Shown piece by piece: positions 60,691 to 64,000 of a stretch of DNA of 64,000 nt. The notes beneath the pieces are model-generated. The model saw nothing but the letters and a program-made list of their open reading frames with translations. It was not told the DNA's origin and did no database searches. Within the stretch, counting starts at the first letter, position 1. Each line of letters starts with the position of its first letter. The DNA is from Bacteroidales bacterium UBA1195. Lineage in GTDB: Bacteria > Bacteroidota > Bacteroidia > Bacteroidales > WCHB1-69. The stretch lies in contig DBYD01000035.1 of assembly GCA_002309855.1 (NCBI GenBank), positions 7,439 through 71,438 on the forward strand. The letters are read 5' to 3'. The position numbers were made by a program, and so were the translations under genes.

Positions 60691-61848
60691 ATGATTCAAC
60701 GGTTATTGGACAAAGATAGACTTTTGGAAGACAGCACCTTCCTGTTTGGTGCGAGGCAGACTGGGAAATCCACGCTGCTGTTGGAACTGTTTCCTGATGC
60801 GCATTTTTATGATTTATTGGAGAGCAACACCTTTGAACGGCTCCAGAGAAATCCCTCCCTGTTAAGGCAGGATTTGGAGATGTGCGAACCCGACACGCTG
60901 GTCATCATTGACGAGGTGCAGTCTCTTCCCATACTGCTGAACGAGGTGCAATGGCTGATGGTACGCAAAGGGCTCCGGTTCATTTTGAGCGGCTCAAGCG
61001 CACGCAAACTCAAACGCGGAGGGGCCAACATGCTTGGAGGCAGGGCGTTGCAAACCAACCTCTACCCTCTTACAAGCGCAGAGGTTCCCGACTTCGACAT
61101 TGTAAGGGCTGTAAATCAGGGCATGATTCCAAGGCATTATCTGGCCGATTCAAGAAAATACTGGCAGATGCTGCAGGCTTACGTGGCGGTTTATCTGCGC
61201 GAAGAGATTAAGGCGGAGGCGCTGGTGCGCAACCTCTCAACCTTCACCCGTTTTCTGGAGGCCGCCGCACTTACCAACGGCGAGATGGTCAATTTCAGCA
61301 ACATTGCGCAGGATTGCGGAGTGGACTCGAAAACCGTTGCCGGATATTTCTCCATTCTGGAGGAGACGCTAATCGGCCACATGATTCCCGCGTTTTCAAA
61401 AACAGTGAAACGCAAGCTGCGCCAGGCTCCACGCTTCTATTATTTTGATGTTGCTGTCACTAACTACCTGCTTGGCCGACGCTCAATGGTTCCCGGTTCC
61501 GCCGATTTCGGCCATGCATTCGAGCATTTTGTGATTCAGGAAATCATTGCATATTTGGGTTATCACCGGATGACAAACGCACTCTCCTATTGGCATACAT
61601 ACAATGATTATGAAGTGGATGCGATATTAGGGGATGCACAAGTCGCCATAGAGATCAAATCAGCGGATGAGGTGCAGTCCCGACATCTGCACGGGTTGAA
61701 AGCCTTCAAGGAGGAGCATCCGCAAGCCCGTCTGATAGCGGTTTCACTTGACACGAACCCACGGCGGACCAACAACGTTGAAGTCTGGCCGGTCAAGGCG
61801 TTCCTGGAACAGCTGTGGGCCGGAAAGATTTGGACCGAAAACCTGTGA
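60691..61848 (+). CDS. AAA ATPase with DUF4143 domain
   Basis: The ATG at 60691 (MIQRLLDKDRLLEDSTFLFG) is chosen because the longer frame runs back through the promoter. The 385 residues contain Walker A GARQTGKST (20-28), Walker B LVIIDEVQSLP, sensor 1 FILSGSSARKLKRGG and GGRALQTNLYPLT. A winged-helix region and the C-terminal DUF4143 follow, with the restriction-endonuclease-like motif EVDAILGDAQVAIEIKSAD (D, ExK pattern). These proteins are abundant solo genes in Bacteroidota, with no settled function; a nuclease-like or DNA-linked role is inferred from the PD-(D/E)xK-like end. Confidence 0.92.
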   Translation: MIQRLLDKDRLLEDSTFLFGARQTGKSTLLLELFPDAHFYDLLESNTFERLQRNPSLLRQDLEMCEPDTLVIIDEVQSLPILLNEVQWLMVRKGLRFILSGSSARKLKRGGANMLGGRALQTNLYPLTSAEVPDFDIVRAVNQGMIPRHYLADSRKYWQMLQAYVAVYLREEIKAEALVRNLSTFTRFLEAAALTNGEMVNFSNIAQDCGVDSKTVAGYFSILEETLIGHMIPAFSKTVKRKLRQAPRFYYFDVAVTNYLLGRRSMVPGSADFGHAFEHFVIQEIIAYLGYHRMTNALSYWHTYNDYEVDAILGDAQVAIEIKSADEVQSRHLHGLKAFKEEHPQARLIAVSLDTNPRRTNNVEVWPVKAFLEQLWAGKIWTENL

Positions 61849-61897
61849 GCCAAGAAGATTTCCGCCGGGAAGGTGTTTTGAAAGGGAGGCAAAACTA

Positions 61898-62746
61898 TCA
61901 TTTTTTTACGTTCCACGAAATGCAGTTCAATGCGCCACCTTTTCTGACGGCTTCAAGAGCAAAAATGCCTACGATATCGCAACATGGCAAAGCTTTTTCG
62001 ATTTGCTCCAACGCCTGACAGTCCTCCTCCGTCCCCAACTGCGGCACAAGAACCAACTTTCCGACCTGCAGGAAATTGATGTAGCACCAACTTCGCTCAC
62101 GATGTCGTTTTACTTTGTATTTCAACGTAATGACTTCAAACTTTTTATCCAAAACCTTTCGGAAACGGTAGTAATAATGCCTTGAAAAATCCTGATAGTT
62201 TGTCAGCAGGATTTTCCCTTCGCCAACATAGTGTAAAATGCCATCGCTATGGCCATACCTTTCACCGTCCCACGGCAAGAACAGGATGTCGCACCGGAAG
62301 GCGTCGCGCAGAATCCTCTCCACTTCGGCAGTGCTTTTGTCATTGTTTTCCACAAAGATCTTGTCTGTCATCACAACGGTGTCGCCGCACTTCACCACGT
62401 TGCCGCCGTCAAGAACGAGGTCAATGTCTTTGCGGAATTTGAGCATACCGCCAAAATGGTTTTCTTCCGCAAGGAACACCTTTTCGGGGTCGGTTTGAAG
62501 ACGACGATGATAAGCCGTATCTTGCAGATAATCTGGTGTATATTTGTAAAACACCAAACGCTCTTCTTCAACCTGTATGGGCATGAAGTCGCGACACCAG
62601 ATGTCTTTAGTTTCAGAAAGATAGCTGTACGGAATGCCGTGGTTCCGCAACACTTCCGTGATTTGCGCATTCAGCTGAGGGCATTTCTCCGGCAACATAC
62701 CGGAGAAATAGACGGTGTTGGTGAGGGAATCGGTGGTCATTTGCAA
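61898..62746 (-). CDS. Agmatine/peptidyl-arginine deiminase family protein
   Basis: This 282-residue pentein-fold protein carries the guanidine-group deiminase signatures: IWCRDFMPIQ, LDGGNVV, GHSDG (His and Asp; AguA usually has GHVDE/GHTDM-like text) and the catalytic Cys in GGALNCISW near the C-terminus. It would convert a guanidino substrate to its ureido form, releasing ammonia. It is shorter than the usual ~340-370 residues of agmatine deiminase and lacks a signal peptide, so it is a cytosolic, compact variant and the substrate is uncertain. It overlaps the upstream AT-rich gene by 10 bases. Confidence 0.85.
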   Translation of the reverse strand: MQMTTDSLTNTVYFSGMLPEKCPQLNAQITEVLRNHGIPYSYLSETKDIWCRDFMPIQVEEERLVFYKYTPDYLQDTAYHRRLQTDPEKVFLAEENHFGGMLKFRKDIDLVLDGGNVVKCGDTVVMTDKIFVENNDKSTAEVERILRDAFRCDILFLPWDGERYGHSDGILHYVGEGKILLTNYQDFSRHYYYRFRKVLDKKFEVITLKYKVKRHRERSWCYINFLQVGKLVLVPQLGTEEDCQALEQIEKALPCCDIVGIFALEAVRKGGALNCISWNVKK

Positions 62747-63390
62747 AATCTTTTATAATACCTTGTTATACTCTTTGGCGTTTTTTTTACATAATCCCAA
62801 GTTGCATTTTCAAATTTTTCTTTACAATTATCTTTGCATGTATATTTTTCAAATAATTTCTGATCATAAAAACACAATGGCACATCTTTTAGATCTTTTT
62901 CTTTATATGTAATTCCATATCTTTCCATCGGATTTTTACAGAGTTCACTTCCCATATTTCCATTATCTTCTTTTAACTCAAGCATAGCTTTCTGTTCAAT
63001 ACAAACATTCAACAGCTCAAGCATACATACAGATGGTCCTGTAATATATCTTCCTTGACTATCTTTCAAACTTCGAATCAAAATTCCTCCAAACTTACCA
63101 TCTGCAAACTTACTATCAAAACAAACATCAACACCGCTATAATGAAAGAATAAGGTGCCAGCATCTTTGTTCGTTCGGGGGTAAGTTTTTTCATTCCATT
63201 TTTGATTAAAATTGTCTTTATCATAATAATAAAACTCTATTTCCGCAAAATAATACTTAATTGCGCCACATTCAATGCAGTAGTTTTTAAACAAATCCTC
63301 CGCAATTTCTGCGCACTTCTTTTGAAATTCATGCGGATCCCCATTTAATCCATCAAATGGATTTGTCAATTTTTCCTTTAATGTTTCCAT
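62737..63390 (-). CDS. Hypothetical protein, AT-rich, possibly glycosylase-like
   Basis: The product is 217 residues and clearly more AT-rich than the deiminase gene it overlaps by 10 bases. The core AEIEFYYYDKDNFNQKW, then GTLFFHYSGVDVCFDSKF and GGILIRSLKD, recalls the alkyladenine (3-methyladenine) DNA glycosylase fold, where a similar E-Y and GGILIR-type strand lines the base pocket. I am not certain, and the usual catalytic context is not clear. There is no signal peptide. A TACCTTTGC -7 box lies on the minus strand at 63416-63424. Translation overlap with the deiminase implies a shared operon. Confidence 0.55.
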   Translation of the reverse strand: METLKEKLTNPFDGLNGDPHEFQKKCAEIAEDLFKNYCIECGAIKYYFAEIEFYYYDKDNFNQKWNEKTYPRTNKDAGTLFFHYSGVDVCFDSKFADGKFGGILIRSLKDSQGRYITGPSVCMLELLNVCIEQKAMLELKEDNGNMGSELCKNPMERYGITYKEKDLKDVPLCFYDQKLFEKYTCKDNCKEKFENATWDYVKKTPKSITRYYKRFCK

Positions 63391-63508
63391 AATAACTCAT
63401 GTTTTAAAATTTTCTGCAAAGGTACAGCATTTCGGCGAAAACGGAAGGGGAATTTTTGTTAAAATTTGTTAAAATTTTCGAAAAAAGTTATTAATATTCT
63501 CCCCCCCC

Positions 63509-63607
63509 TTATTTTGCCGGAAACGGTGCTTTTGGTGCAATTGCGGCAAAATAGCTGGACTTATTTTGCCGGAATTGATATTTTTTGTATATTTGCGGCA
63601 AAATTAA
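63509..63607 (+). promoter_or_regulatory. Duplicated promoter with inverted repeats for the solo ATPase at 63624
   Basis: A textbook Bacteroidota promoter is present: TTTG (63565-63568), 19-base spacer, TATATTTGC (63588-63596). TATTTTGCCG occurs at 63510-63519 and 63562-63571. Its inverse CGGCAAAATA/T occurs at 63544-63553 and 63596-63605. Each pair is separated by 24 bases, and the two pairs are 52 bp apart. The functional promoter lies inside the second pair; the first pair encloses a degenerate copy of the same promoter. This looks like a tandem duplication of an operator. Confidence 0.72.
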
Positions 63608-63623
63608 TTTGAATAGTTTAACA

Positions 63624-64000
63624 ATGAATATTATTGGAAGACAATCTGTAATAAAAAGATTGGAACAGGTTTACCTGTCTGGAAAATCCGAATTGGTTGC
63701 CATATTTGGGAGAAGAAGGGTCGGCAAGACATTTCTCATACGGGAACTTTATCAGGAGGAATGGTGTTTCTACCATACTGGGCTTTCCCCCATCGAAACA
63801 GAAAACGGAAAGTTCACCACATTAGGGTTGCAGTTGCAGGGATTCGCATCCTCGATGCGCCAATTCGGCGCCACAATTGAAAAAACACCTGACAATTGGC
63901 TGGAAGCCTTTGACATGCTCACCGGACTGCTGAAAATGCACATCCGCAAAAAACGCTGCGTGGTGTTCATTGACGAACTGCCATGGATGGATACCGAAAG
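63624..64000 (+). CDS. Solo AAA ATPase (archaeal-ATPase/DUF234-type), 3' partial
   Basis: The frame from ATG 63624 runs off the window after 125 residues. It starts MNIIGRQSVIKRLEQVYLSG, followed by Walker A FGRRRVGKT (~residues 29-37) and Walker B VVFIDELPWMDT near the edge. This is the typical opening of the ATPase/DUF234 proteins frequent in Bacteroidota. It has a strong promoter framed by inverted repeats. The C-terminal half, which would settle the subfamily, lies outside. Confidence 0.88.
   Translation, partial: MNIIGRQSVIKRLEQVYLSGKSELVAIFGRRRVGKTFLIRELYQEEWCFYHTGLSPIETENGKFTTLGLQLQGFASSMRQFGATIEKTPDNWLEAFDMLTGLLKMHIRKKRCVVFIDELPWMDTE

Noticed and set aside
63499..63508. C8 homopolymer as a phase-variation tract
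   Set aside because: It lies outside coding sequence and upstream of the first operator copy; nothing ties it to a promoter or frame.

Overview
The window looks like a chromosomal segment of a Bacteroidales (Bacteroidota) bacterium. The evidence is the -7 promoter box TAnnTTTGC found ahead of many genes, the near absence of Shine-Dalgarno sites, a type IX secretion (T9SS) C-terminal sorting domain, an UpxY/NusG-like antiterminator, DUF4175, large TonB-receptor-like barrels and pRiA4b ORF-3-like proteins. I cannot name the genus from the sequence alone.

Region 1 (1-11.0 kb) is the tail end of a prophage: tape measure (5' end outside the window), distal tail protein with a PKD-like domain, a large tail-tip/baseplate protein and a 1369-residue receptor-binding protein. 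The last ~150 bp of that protein carry the codon signature of a diversity-generating retroelement (DGR) variable region. Instead of a template repeat and reverse transcriptase, what follows is a D12-class adenine methyltransferase that has lost its N-terminal AdoMet motif, so the locus looks rearranged.

Region 2 (11.0-16.0 kb) is a mosaic, partly AT-rich accessory island: a lone HExxH metalloprotease-like protein, an FtsH/Cdc48-like AAA ATPase with an unrecognised neighbour, a small chimeric ORF, a ParE/RelE-type toxin-antitoxin pair, and two decayed minus-strand 3' ends of one gene family on either side of the toxin-antitoxin pair.

Region 3 (16.0-36.4 kb) is core genome. The minus strand has a TPR protein, a barrel protein and recF. 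Divergently transcribed are DUF4175 plus an Omp85-type protein, then CPBP protease, RHH protein, recG, dus and engB, then a pRiA4b-like protein and miaA, with a convergent M16 peptidase.

Region 4 (36.4-58.0 kb) is mostly envelope and export: a solo ATPase, a C39 peptidase-ABC exporter with its HlyD partner, a glutaminyl-cyclase-like lipoprotein, a barrel receptor, TolC, UpxY-like/murB, ftcD, an OMP plus waaA, an LTA-synthase-like sulfatase-fold protein, an M3 peptidase lipoprotein and a T9SS leucine-rich-repeat protein.

Region 5 (58.0-64.0 kb) is a second accessory zone: WYL regulator plus exonuclease, a REP-associated tyrosine transposase (RAYT) with REP palindromes on both sides and one inside its own reading frame, an AAA/DUF4143 ATPase, a deiminase-family protein, an AT-rich hypothetical protein and the start of another solo ATPase. 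The most unusual signals are the DGR variable region without its retroelement, the REP-containing RAYT flanked by 73-bp direct repeats that cut a promoter, and solo ATPase genes that each sit behind their own distinct palindromic operators.
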